The notes beneath the pieces were generated by a model. The model did no database searches and was not told where the DNA came from. It saw only the letters and a list, made by a program, of their open reading frames with translations. From Mesorhizobium escarrei (lineage in GTDB: Bacteria > Pseudomonadota > Alphaproteobacteria > Rhizobiales > Rhizobiaceae), in the NCBI RefSeq assembly GCF_935825525.1, contig NZ_CAKXZT010000068.1, positions 1 through 56,108 on the forward strand: DNA of 56,108 nucleotides. Direction: 5' to 3'. Below are positions 44,676 through 52,794 of the stretch, one piece after another. The translations under genes were made by a program, and so were the position numbers. Position 1 is the first letter of the stretch; every line of letters starts with the position of its first letter.

Positions 44676-45989
44676 ATGCCGTACGATCCTTCCGAGGAAG
44701 GCCTGCTGCGGGAAAGGTCGCGGCAGAAGGCGGCATCCTTGAACCAGCATGCCATCGGCTATGGCCCCGTCACGGAAGCCGAGTGGGCCTCCGCCGGAAT
44801 AGCAGCGCCCGACCTCACCGCCATGCGGCGCTACCGTCTGGAACGCATCAGGAGTGAACTGAAAAAGCGTAACTATGCCGGCGCGCTTCTCTATGATCCA
44901 GTTAATATTCGCTACGCCACCGACTCCACCAACATGCAACTGTGGGTCGCTCACAACCCCACCCGCCACTGCTTTGTCGCGACTGAAGGGCCGGTCATCC
45001 TCTTCGACTATTTCGCATGCGAGCACCTTTCAGATCATGCCGGAACGGTAAGCGAGGTGCGTCCAGCGATTTCCTGGATGTATCTCTATGGCGGCGAGTT
45101 GACCGAACTCCGCGTCAGGCGCTGGGCCGGTGGCATTGCGGACCTGCTGCGCGAGCACGGCGGCTCAAACAGCCGGCTGGCTGTCGATCACCTCAGCGCG
45201 GAAGGGGTGGACGCTCTGCAGCAGCTCGGCATCAGCGTGCATAGCGGCGAGGCGGTCATGGAAAGCGCTCGCCTCATCAAGTCGGCGGACGAAATCCTGT
45301 GCATGCGACGCGCGATCGTCGCCTGCGAATCGGCGATGGGCGAGATGGAAGCGTGCCTGCGGCCGGGAATCTCGGAAAATGAGCTCTGGGCAGAGCTTCA
45401 CCGCGGCAACATCGCCCGTGGTGGGGAATGGATCGAGACACGCCTGCTCGCCTCGGGGCCGCGCACCAACCCCTGGTTCCAAGAGTGTTCGTCGCGTGTT
45501 ATCGAAGAGGGCGATCTTGTAGCCTTCGACACTGACTTGATCGGTCCCTACGGCTTTTGCGCAGACCTATCCCGCACTTGGCTTTGCGGTGACGTCGAGC
45601 CTACCGACGAGCAGCGCGACCTGTTTCGGATCGCCGCCGAGCAGATAGCGCACAATACGGCCCTGATCCGACCAGGCATAGGCTTTCGTGAGCTGGTGGA
45701 CCGGTCTGCCGTTGCGCCTGCCGATTGCTTCCCCACACGGTATGGAGTGCTCTACCACGGCGTCGGCCTGGCCGACGAATACCCTACGTTGCCGCATGCC
45801 CAGGACTGGACCTCCGACACGCCTGACGGGGTCCTGGAGCCCGGTATGGTGGTCTGTGTCGAGAGCTACATCGGCCGTCTTGGCGGGCGCGAGGGGGTGA
45901 AGATTGAGGATCAAGTGCTCGTCACAGCGGATGGCCATGAGCAACTGTCCTCCTATCCACTCGACCCGAGACTTTCGGCGACAAGCTGA
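44676..45989 (+). CDS. DddP-like M24-family protein (possible onium/DMSP-type lyase)
   Basis: M24-fold protein (437 aa) with unusually close resemblance to the DMSP lyase DddP: LLYDPVNIRYATDSTNMQLWVAHNP, RGGEWIETRLLASGPRTNPWFQEC and AFDTDLIGPYGFCADLSRTW all match stretches I recall from Roseovarius/Ruegeria DddP. The five metal ligands are present (two Asp in the last motif, His 361, Glu in VCVESYIG, Glu in KIEDQVLV). D367 sits six residues after the His in HGVGLADEYP, the spacing of H371 and the catalytic base D377 of DddP. The ATG at 44676 gives a DddP-like N-terminus; TTG 44562 (overlapping the permease stop) would add 38 residues. It lies inside a peptide-type ABC operon, a setting not usual for DddP. 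A creatinase- or dipeptidase-like hydrolase is the alternative. Confidence 0.72.
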   Translation: MPYDPSEEGLLRERSRQKAASLNQHAIGYGPVTEAEWASAGIAAPDLTAMRRYRLERIRSELKKRNYAGALLYDPVNIRYATDSTNMQLWVAHNPTRHCFVATEGPVILFDYFACEHLSDHAGTVSEVRPAISWMYLYGGELTELRVRRWAGGIADLLREHGGSNSRLAVDHLSAEGVDALQQLGISVHSGEAVMESARLIKSADEILCMRRAIVACESAMGEMEACLRPGISENELWAELHRGNIARGGEWIETRLLASGPRTNPWFQECSSRVIEEGDLVAFDTDLIGPYGFCADLSRTWLCGDVEPTDEQRDLFRIAAEQIAHNTALIRPGIGFRELVDRSAVAPADCFPTRYGVLYHGVGLADEYPTLPHAQDWTSDTPDGVLEPGMVVCVESYIGRLGGREGVKIEDQVLVTADGHEQLSSYPLDPRLSATS

Positions 45990-46082
45990 CTCGTGAGGAT
46001 CTGCAACGCGCCAGGAGCGGTAGAATACTCTGGCAAGCGGAGCTGCGCGACCATTTACGTGGCTCAACAGGGGTATGTGCAA

Positions 46083-47750
46083 ATGACTGACGCTGCGGAG
46101 ACGATGTCGGGTGAGCAACTGCTCGACATCCGCGACCTCAGGATAGAAGCAAACATCTATCCACCGGGGGAGTCGAGCCAAACCATTACGGTCGTTGATG
46201 GCGTTTCCCTCCAGCTCCGAAAGGGCAAGGTGCTTGGCTTGATTGGCGAATCGGGAGCCGGCAAGTCAACGATCGGACTGACATCGATGGCATATGTCCG
46301 CGGCGGGTTGAAAATCACCGGCGGCCAAGTTTGCTTCAAGGGTCGCGACATACTCAAAGGCGGACCGCACGCCGTGCGAGCGCTACGCGGAAAGGAAGTC
46401 TGCTATGTCGCCCAGTCGGCGGCCGCGGCCTTCAATCCGGCACACAAGCTTATCAACCAGGTCGTCGAGTCCTCGCTGATGCACGGTGTGACCCACAGGG
46501 CGGATGCCGAAAGGCGCGCGGTGGCACTCTTTCGGAAGCTTGGCCTCCCCAATCCCGAGACCATCGCACAACAGTATCCTCACCAGGTTTCTGGGGGACA
46601 ACTCCAGCGTATCATGACGGCTATGGCGTTATGCTCGGAACCGGATCTGATCGTGTTCGACGAACCGACAACCGCACTCGACGTAACCACGCAGATAGAG
46701 GTGCTCGCCGCCATCAAGGAAGCCATCCGCGGCACTGGCGTTGCAGCCCTTTACATTTCGCACGACCTCGCAGTTGTAGCGCAGATGGCGGACGACATCA
46801 TGGTGCTGCGACACGGGCGACTGGTGGAGTTTGGCGCAACACGCGAGATCATCAACGAGCCGCGCCAGAATTATACAAAGGCGTTGGTCTTGGGTGGTGA
46901 AATCCACCATGACGAGCAGGCGCCGGATGGCGTTCCGATCTTGTCCCTCAAGGGCATCGATGCTGGATACGGTGATGGACGGACAAAGGTGCTCAAGAAC
47001 GTATCGATGGACCTTTATGCGGGCCAGACCCTGGCCGTGGCCGGCGAATCGGGCTCGGGCAAGTCAACTCTGGGGCGTGTCATCACAGGGCTCCTGCCGC
47101 CTGCACGGGGCGCGATCACGTTCGACGGACGGATGCTTGCCGGACGACTGGCGAATCGAAGCAAGGACGATTTGCGACAGCTTCAGATGATCCATCAGAT
47201 CGCCGACGTTGCCATGAATCCGCGCCAGACGGTTGGCGATATAATCGGCCGGCCACTGAGCTTTTACTTCGGCACCGGGGGAACCGAAAACCAGCGACGG
47301 GTTGCCGAGTTGCTTGATCAGATCGAAATGGGCAAGGGCTTTGTTGATCGCTACCCGTCGGAACTGTCAGGAGGCCAACGGCAGCGGGTCTGCATCGCTC
47401 GCGCGCTGGCGGCGAAGCCGAAGCTGATCATCTGTGACGAGGTGACTTCCGCGCTCGATCCGCTAGTGGCAAACGGCATCCTGAAGCTGCTTCTTGATCT
47501 CCAGCAGCAGCAACAGATGGCCTATCTCTTTATCACCCACGATATTGCCACCGTGAGGTCGATCGCGGATTCCGTGGCCATTATGTATCGCGGTGAAGTT
47601 GTGCGGTACGGTCCGAAAAGCAAGGTTCTCACGCCACCATTCGACGACTACACCGAACGTCTGCTCGACTCCGTGCCGAAGAAAGAGATTGGCTGGCTGG
47701 AGCGAGTTATCGAGGGGCGAGCAATGCAAAGTACACGCGACCAACATTGA
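46083..47750 (+). CDS. ABC transporter ATP-binding protein, fused DppD-DppF type
   Basis: Double ATPase (555 aa) that combines the two NBDs of a peptide importer in one chain. NBD1: Walker A GLIGESGAGKST, signature VSGGQLQRIM, Walker B DLIVFDEPTTALD. NBD2: Walker A AVAGESGSGKST, signature LSGGQRQRVCIARAL, Walker B KLIICDEVTSALD. The oligopeptide-type C-terminal extension with its cysteines is short or absent. Start ATG 46083 is chosen over the longer open frame from 45993; ATG 46104 is also possible. It energises the DppB/C-like permeases at 42.7-44.6 kb, from which it is separated by the DddP-like gene. Confidence 0.9.
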   Translation: MTDAAETMSGEQLLDIRDLRIEANIYPPGESSQTITVVDGVSLQLRKGKVLGLIGESGAGKSTIGLTSMAYVRGGLKITGGQVCFKGRDILKGGPHAVRALRGKEVCYVAQSAAAAFNPAHKLINQVVESSLMHGVTHRADAERRAVALFRKLGLPNPETIAQQYPHQVSGGQLQRIMTAMALCSEPDLIVFDEPTTALDVTTQIEVLAAIKEAIRGTGVAALYISHDLAVVAQMADDIMVLRHGRLVEFGATREIINEPRQNYTKALVLGGEIHHDEQAPDGVPILSLKGIDAGYGDGRTKVLKNVSMDLYAGQTLAVAGESGSGKSTLGRVITGLLPPARGAITFDGRMLAGRLANRSKDDLRQLQMIHQIADVAMNPRQTVGDIIGRPLSFYFGTGGTENQRRVAELLDQIEMGKGFVDRYPSELSGGQRQRVCIARALAAKPKLIICDEVTSALDPLVANGILKLLLDLQQQQQMAYLFITHDIATVRSIADSVAIMYRGEVVRYGPKSKVLTPPFDDYTERLLDSVPKKEIGWLERVIEGRAMQSTRDQH

Positions 47751-47892
47751 AAGTGCTTACGCTGGTGGCAACCCTGCGCGTCCGGTCTGACATCGGCGGA
47801 CCAAGCGCTACGCATCACGCTCACACAGGCCGGTAGAGGGATGATGTTGTCTTCTCTGAACCCGATCCGCAAGCTATTCTCGGAAATGTGCA

Positions 47893-49404
47893 ATGACAAT
47901 AGTGATTGATAATGCCGCTAGCTGGCGCGACATCGCGCAGGTGAGCGAAGGCGAATCTCTGGCGCTTGCTGCGACCGCGTGGGAGCGGATCGCCTATGCA
48001 AACCAGATCGTAGCAGCCATCGTCGAGAAAGGCATCCGCGCCTATGGCGTGAATACCGGGGTCGGTGCGTTGGCAAGCAAGGTTGTGGCGCCTGCCCTGC
48101 AAAAAAGACTGTCGCGGAACATCATTCTCAGCCACGCTTGCGGCGTAGGTGACCTGGTGCCAGCACGCGGCGTGCGTGCCATCATTGCTGCACAAGTGGC
48201 AAATTTCGCGCATGGCCATTCGGGTGTGAGCCCAAGGATCGTCCGCAACCTGCTCGCCTTTCTCGAGCGCGATTGCATTCCGGACGTACCGTCTCGTGGA
48301 TCCGCTGGATATCTGACGCACAACGCGCATGTCGCGTTGGTGTTGATCGGCGAAGGCAACGCAAGTGTTGCAGGTCGCTCCATGAGCGGGCGCGAGGCTC
48401 TACTTGAAATAGGTCTGGAGCCGTTGGTACTTGGCGCGAAAGAAGGTCTGAGCCTTGTCAATGGCACTGCGTGCGCCACCGGCCTGTCGAGCATCGCGCT
48501 GCTGCGCGCGAAGCGTCTGTTGGAATGGGCTGACGCCGTAGCGGCGTTAACGCTAGAGGCCGCAGGCGCGCAGGTGGCGGCGTTTGGCGAACAGACCCTG
48601 GCCATGAGGCCTTCACCCGGCATTCAAGCCGTGGGCAGATCGCTGCGTGGCTGGCTCAACGGCAGCGGGCTTATCGCGGCGGCTAGCGGCAGCCGCACTC
48701 AAGACGCGCTGAGTCTTCGAGCCGTGCCACATGTTCACGGTGCCGCGCGTGAAGTGTGGGATCGATCCGCACAATTGGTCGACCGTGAATTGGCTTCGGT
48801 CACTGACAATCCCGCGGTATCCGGGTCGTTGCGCGATCCTCTGGTCGTTTCCGAAGCGCATGCTGTTGCGCCCGCGCTGGGGCAGGCCGCTGACGGTCTA
48901 ACGATCGCCTTGGCGCAGGTGGCTGGAATGAGCGAACGTCGGATCGACCGTCTCGTCAACCCACTTGTCAGCAATTTACCGGCCTTTCTTGCCAATGAGG
49001 ACGGATGCAATTCAGGCTTTATGATCGCCCAATACACCGCCGCTTCCTTAAGTAACGTCAATCGCCGCCTGGCCGCCCCAGCAGCGACGGATGGGGGTGT
49101 CACATCCGGCTTGCAAGAGGACTTTCTTGCTCATCCAACCGTCGCAGCCAACAAGCTTTTGGCTGTTATAGACAACGCGGAATACATCTTGGCGATCGAA
49201 CTCATGGCAGCCGCGCAAGCACATGATTTTCTAGCCGAAAGAGGTGCACGTGCACCCGGTACTGATGCGATCTACCGCATGGTTCGAGACTGTATCGCTC
49301 ACTACTCCGACGACCGCCCGCTCTCCTGGGATGTGGAAGCACTGCGCAACTTCATCCGCACAGTCGACGTGTCGCAACGTCCGCAGGCCCTGTCGAGCCC
49401 GTGA
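47893..49404 (+). CDS. HAL/PAL-fold lyase lacking the canonical MIO tripeptide
   Basis: Aromatic amino acid ammonia-lyase superfamily protein (503 aa). Superfamily landmarks are YGVNTGVGAL (Tyr 51, equivalent to the catalytic Tyr53 of HutH), EGLSLVNGTA (Asn 190), the Arg 276 segment QDALSLRAVPHVHG, VTDNPAV, SGLQEDF and ILAIELMAAAQAHDF. Two positions deviate. Where HutH has the Ala-Ser-Gly that cyclises to MIO, this protein reads Ser-Ala-Gly (residues 137-139 in SRGSAGYLTHNAH). The Tyr of the YSLR motif is Leu 273. It therefore should not be called histidine ammonia-lyase. MIO-free elimination, as I recall for ergothionase (loss of trimethylamine), is an attractive but unproven alternative. 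It follows the ATPase gene after 142 bp, probably in the same operon. Confidence 0.8.
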   Translation: MTIVIDNAASWRDIAQVSEGESLALAATAWERIAYANQIVAAIVEKGIRAYGVNTGVGALASKVVAPALQKRLSRNIILSHACGVGDLVPARGVRAIIAAQVANFAHGHSGVSPRIVRNLLAFLERDCIPDVPSRGSAGYLTHNAHVALVLIGEGNASVAGRSMSGREALLEIGLEPLVLGAKEGLSLVNGTACATGLSSIALLRAKRLLEWADAVAALTLEAAGAQVAAFGEQTLAMRPSPGIQAVGRSLRGWLNGSGLIAAASGSRTQDALSLRAVPHVHGAAREVWDRSAQLVDRELASVTDNPAVSGSLRDPLVVSEAHAVAPALGQAADGLTIALAQVAGMSERRIDRLVNPLVSNLPAFLANEDGCNSGFMIAQYTAASLSNVNRRLAAPAATDGGVTSGLQEDFLAHPTVAANKLLAVIDNAEYILAIELMAAAQAHDFLAERGARAPGTDAIYRMVRDCIAHYSDDRPLSWDVEALRNFIRTVDVSQRPQALSSP

Positions 49405-49693
49405 ACCTTCGCGTCTGCTTGCCTCTTATCAACCCGAAGTCGCACAGCACCCCACCGAGCCCAGTGATGTCTGACGCGCGGCGAGGGCTTAGCAACCCCT
49501 GCACGGTTTGGATGCAATCTTAAACGCCCTTCTGACCAAGATCCTAGGGCGGCGAGATCGCTGCTTGTCACGGCGACATTTTCTTCAGATAGCGGACTTG
49601 TACAACAGCTTGTTGCATCCACGTCATCCATCGGATCGAGACCTGAGGAGAACGCCGGTGCCGTCACCGCCGAATTCTCGTCGCCAAGAGCTG
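49405..49693. other. Intergenic stretch, no recognisable gene
   Basis: About 290 bp between the lyase and the dioxygenase remnant. A plus-strand frame at 49508-49705 (65 codons) starts with ATG and an amphipathic segment, but I do not recognise it and it runs into the dioxygenase remnant from the opposite strand. Confidence 0.35.
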
Positions 49694-50095
49694 CTATGCC
49701 GGTAGGGACGGGTTGGTGTTGGGCGGCAGCGCCTCTTCCGCCTCATGATCGTCCATAAGGATATCGCCATTCACTGCCAGCGGCTGGCCTATCCAGATCG
49801 GATCGACGAGATGGTCGCGCCGGGGGTTAGTCGTATTCGGGTGGATGAGTATGTTGAGCCCCCTATGGTTCAGCATCAGCCACGGGACGAGTGAAGCGAA
49901 AATCTCGTTCGCAAATGAGACCTGGTACATTGCCTGGTCGTGCGGGCCGACTTTCTGCTCGTGCCAATTGCCCAAGCGTACGCGGAAACGCTCTCCGATG
50001 CGAAGACGCAGCCATTCGGCCTGTTGCCGCTCAGTTTGCCCGTCGTAGTAGATATGGGCATGATAGCTGGCAATCTCCGCGAGCGAGGCGTTGAG
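49694..50095 (-). pseudogene. DOPA 4,5-dioxygenase-family protein, start lost
   Basis: Nearly complete reading frame of a small DOPA 4,5-dioxygenase-like protein. The family's HxH segment ([13 protein letters not shown]) is near the beginning, followed by [26 protein letters not shown] and [18 protein letters not shown]. Family members are about 110-120 residues and this frame gives about 130 codons, but no ATG, GTG or TTG start precedes the HxH motif. The frame is cut at about 50095 by a serine recombinase fragment on the other strand. Translation could only begin at a TTG (49975), beyond the metal-binding motif. Probably inactivated by the junction. Confidence 0.7.
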
Positions 50096-50357
50096 GCGCC
50101 AAGCTGGCGATGCCGAGTCGAAGCTGACCCCTCTCTACGCGGCGATCGAAAACGGGCTGGCTGAACTGGATGACCCGAACCTGAAGGGGAGGATTGCCGA
50201 GCTGAAGCGAATCCGAGATGCCGCGCGCGCCGACGTTGAGCGAGCCGAGGCCAGAGACTCGAATGGGGCGGAAATCACCCCGGAGGCCCTGGTGCAGTTC
50301 GTCCGCCTCGCCTTCGGCCGCACATACCGCACACGATGGGCTTTCGGGAAGCCATGA
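50091..50357 (+). pseudogene. Serine recombinase, C-terminal fragment
   Basis: About 88 codons match the coiled-coil C-terminal part of large serine recombinases ([48 protein letters not shown]). Catalytic, recombinase and zinc-ribbon domains are all missing. A further trace (VDPKSNLLH) in another frame at 50382-50425 may be the shifted end of the same gene. It is a second recombinase scrap, distinct from that at 13-1722. Confidence 0.7.
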
Positions 50358-50470
50358 GCGAACCGGAGAATTGTTTCGACTTTGAAGGTGGTAGAGGGAG
50401 TGGACCCGAAATCCAACCTTCTCCACGGATCTGCGATCACCTTCGTAGTCGAGTGTTCGGCTGATGCTGT

Positions 50471-50710
50471 TCAGTCGACGTGTTCAATCTGCGGACCTGG
50501 GTCAACCGGCGGAGCCGGCGTGCAACCTTGCCCCTTGCATTCCTCGACAGGGTCTTCGGCTGGTGGAAGGCAGTTTTGCCCCTCGCAATGAACTGCCGGC
50601 TCTGGCGCTTCTACGTGGTTAGGCGGAACAAGCTGATCCTCGGCGCGAACGGCCGGCATTGCTACGCTGATCATGCCTGTGCACAAGATCGCAATCCCAA
50701 GCAATTTCAT
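50471..50710 (-). CDS. Small secreted protein with two CxGQxC motifs
   Basis: 79-aa predicted exported protein. The signal peptide is MKLLGIAILCTGMISVAM with cleavage after AVRA. The mature part of about 55 residues is acidic and Pro-rich and contains HCEGQNC and, sixteen residues on, ECKGQGC. The ATG at 50710 has GGAGG six bases upstream. No family is known to me. The paired Cys-x-Gly-Gln-x-Cys motifs suggest disulfides or metal binding in the periplasm. Its neighbours are remnants, so context says little, but the good ribosome site and signal peptide argue that it is real. Confidence 0.6.
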   Translation of the reverse strand: MKLLGIAILCTGMISVAMPAVRAEDQLVPPNHVEAPEPAVHCEGQNCLPPAEDPVEECKGQGCTPAPPVDPGPQIEHVD

Positions 50711-50819
50711 TTCCGCCTCCGTGCCTGGCAGCGAGCTGTACCCTACACTGTCAAGCTGCGGCCGCATCTTCTCACCCGCGAACGACGTTAACACTGGGTT
50801 TCAGTGCAGGCGAGGCAAA

Positions 50820-51232
50820 TGCGATCTATCATTTGATCGACGCGGCCGCCTGGAGGGGATGGTATCGAAACGTGGAGACAGCAAATATCGCAGCGGCCCG
50901 ACCACCAGTTGGCTGAAAACCAAGTCCTTCACCGAAAGCGAGTTCGAGCTTCTCGGAGTAGAACGCGAGCGGGGCAAGCCGGCGTTTGCTCTGATGGCCC
51001 GATCCAGGCACCCGGAAATATGTCGGCAGTGCCTTCGTCAGCGTCAATCGCGAGATGCGGGAGACGGCTTTGGAAACGTGTGCAGGAACACGCTGGCGAG
51101 GCGCCGAAGGACATGAAGAGGCGGCGGGCAACGCAATGGGTCAAGCCGGGGATCAAAGCTCGCGTGAGGCACTCGCGCGGCGAGGAGGACCTCCGCCACG
51201 CGTCACTACAGGATTTTTGGGAGGGAAAATAA
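50820..51232 (+). pseudogene. ATP-dependent DNA ligase (LigD-type) C-terminal remnant 1
   Basis: Fragments of the ligase adenylation/OB-fold end of a LigD-like protein: RLEGMVSKRGDSKYRSGPTTSWLKTKSF and ELLGVERERGKPAFALMA in one frame. After a shift near 51005-51060, RLWKRVQEHAG and RATQWVKPGIKARVRHSRGEEDLRHASLQDF follow in another. N-terminal ligase motifs, including the AMP-binding Lys, are missing. It cannot be active. A second, similar scrap follows at 51530. Confidence 0.75.
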
Positions 51233-51412
51233 CCGGAATTCCGCCTCGGTTTGCGGGAGTGTTCGTCAAGCGGAACATAAGCTTGTGCTAACAGTTGTGT
51301 AGGATCAGTGGGCCAACCCCCCAAGATTTAGCCCCCTGCAGATCGGGCTGCAATCCGGTCGGCCCGCGCTCGGAGGAAGTGAGCGCGGGCTTTGCTTGCG
51401 CTATTGCCGGCT

Positions 51413-51535
51413 CAGCTTTTCGACCTTCTCAATCATCCTTCGCAAGCGCTTCGCCCTCAAACTGGTTCTCATGTCGATCGAACAGACTTGCCCGCCAGCA
51501 TGTTGCCGAGCAAGGAAGCCGCCCTGTTGCTTTGC
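51413..51535. pseudogene. Rearranged DUF6894-gene fragments
   Basis: Bases 51413-51460 resemble the 3' end of the DUF6894 gene at 52217-52678 in the same orientation (minus-strand EGEALAK). Bases 51465-51535 carry its preceding part in the opposite orientation (plus-strand LKLVLMSIEQTCPP, then LPSKEAALLL after a frameshift). The piece thus contains an internal inversion and joins the second LigD remnant. Confidence 0.5.
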
Positions 51536-51960
51536 GAGCCCCGAGGCCCAAAGGCGATCTTCTATCTCGCCGACCAGGCCGGCCTCGAGGGGATCGTCTC
51601 GAAGCGCGCCGACAGCAAAGATCGCAGCGGCCCGACGGCGAACTGGCTGAAGATAAAGAGCTGGACGGTCGACGAGTTCGAACTGATGGGGGTTGAGCGG
51701 GAGCCGGGCAAGGCGGCATTCGCGCTTTTAGCGGAACCCGGCACAGGGAAATATGTCGTTCGGCGTTCATCACCCTGGGCCGCGACATGAAGGAGCGGCT
51801 GTGGAAGCGCGTCCAGGAGCACGCCGGACCGCCACCCGAGGCCCATGAAGAAGCGGCCGGCGACGCAGTGGGTCGGGCCTGGTGTAAAGCTGCGTATCAA
51901 ACACCTGCGCGGCGACGACAGCCACATACGCCATGCGTCGCTGCTTGGTTTCAGTGCCGA
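51536..51960 (+). pseudogene. ATP-dependent DNA ligase (LigD-type) C-terminal remnant 2
   Basis: Second copy of the ligase tail: AIFYLADQAGLEGIVSKRADSKDRSGPTANWLK and DEFELMGVEREPGKAAFALLAEPGTGKYV in one frame. A frameshift near 51755-51785 leads to MKERLWKRVQEHAGPPPE, with further shifts needed to read the WVGPGVKLRIKHLRGDDSHIRHASL part. It parallels remnant 1 but is clearly diverged, so the two are paralogous scraps or an old duplication, not a recent tandem copy. Confidence 0.75.
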
Positions 51961-52019
51961 GAGCCAATATAGCCGTGCGCCGATGGAACCGAATTGATCC
52001 GGTGCGACTTATCAAGCCC

Positions 52020-52241
52020 ATGAGCACACGCGGAACAAACTTTTTTCATCAATGGCTGACGAACATCTTGCCCAAGGCGGTCGGGGCGGACGTGATCTCG
52101 GTGGCCGAATTGACCCAAAAACTATTCGCAGACGCCAAGGCTCTCGGAATCAGCAGCACGGAGATAGAGGAAGAAACCGGCAGCGCCTATGAGACGATCC
52201 TGGACGCGATCGTTCATCATGACGCGGGTGCAGCTGGCTGA
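52020..52241 (+). CDS. DUF768-family protein
   Basis: 73-aa protein of the DUF768 family: MSTRGTNFFHQWLTNILP, then DVISVAELTQKLFADAKALGI and IEEETGSAYETILDAIVHHD. Function unknown. The family is, to my knowledge, nearly confined to Mesorhizobium, which supports the host assignment. Start 52020 matches the conserved MSTRGT N-terminus; the longer frame upstream is not family sequence. Its 3' end overlaps that of the convergent DUF6894 gene by 25 bp. A frameshifted paralogue lies at 55840-56063. Confidence 0.82.
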   Translation: MSTRGTNFFHQWLTNILPKAVGADVISVAELTQKLFADAKALGISSTEIEEETGSAYETILDAIVHHDAGAAG

Positions 52242-52678
52242 TCCCTGTCGCGGCCCTCTAGCCGCTCGACGGTTTCAATGATCGCCTTCGCTAGTGCTTC
52301 GCCCTCATGGACCGGCTCGGGGCCGTGGAGCAACAGGACAGCTTCCTCGCTGGGCAGCACGCCGGCGGGGCACGTCTGTTCGATCGCCATGCGGACCAGT
52401 TTGAGGGCAGCCCAGGCGCTGCGAATAACCTCGTTGCCGTCTTGGTCGCTCATGACGGGCTGTAACTTGAAGGTCGCCTTCAGCAGCGGCTCACCGGCAT
52501 CCGAGCGAACCTTCACCGCAAGTTCGCGGCAAATCCCGTCTCGCACCTTGTCTTTTACGATCTCAGCTAAAGCCCTTGAGGCTTCCGCCTTAGCGGTTTC
52601 GACTTCGGGCAGGTCTGTCCCCTGATCGTCGTAGTTCCGATCGTCGGCATCCATGAAGTCGAAGAAGAAGCGCGGCAT
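52217..52678 (-). CDS. DUF6894-family protein with C-terminal extension
   Basis: 153-aa protein. The N-terminal 75 residues (MPRFFFDFMDADDRNYDDQG, DLPEVETAKAEASRALAEI, LAVKVRSDAGEPLLKATF) are typical of the small DUF6894 proteins of rhizobia. The C-terminal half (AALKLVRMAIEQTCPAG, LPSEEAVLLL, EGEALAKAIIETVERLEG) is an acidic helical segment not present in the short members. It is also found rearranged at 51413-51535. Start 52678 is at the conserved MPRFFFD. Function unknown. It is convergent with the DUF768 gene, overlapping it at the 3' end. Confidence 0.75.
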   Translation of the reverse strand: MPRFFFDFMDADDRNYDDQGTDLPEVETAKAEASRALAEIVKDKVRDGICRELAVKVRSDAGEPLLKATFKLQPVMSDQDGNEVIRSAWAALKLVRMAIEQTCPAGVLPSEEAVLLLHGPEPVHEGEALAKAIIETVERLEGRDRDQPAAPAS

Positions 52679-52794
52679 TCGACTTAACTCTAGTCTCAAG
52701 GAAATGTTGCAGGATTTTCGGGGCAAGAGCAGAGACAGAGGGGGTAGTGAGTCAATCAAGCGGCCAACCGACTGTCGCACGACGGGCCGAACCC

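Noticed and set aside
47893..49404. Calling this gene hutH (histidine ammonia-lyase)
   Set aside because: The MIO tripeptide and the YSLR tyrosine are both replaced, and no hutU, hutI or hutG is nearby.
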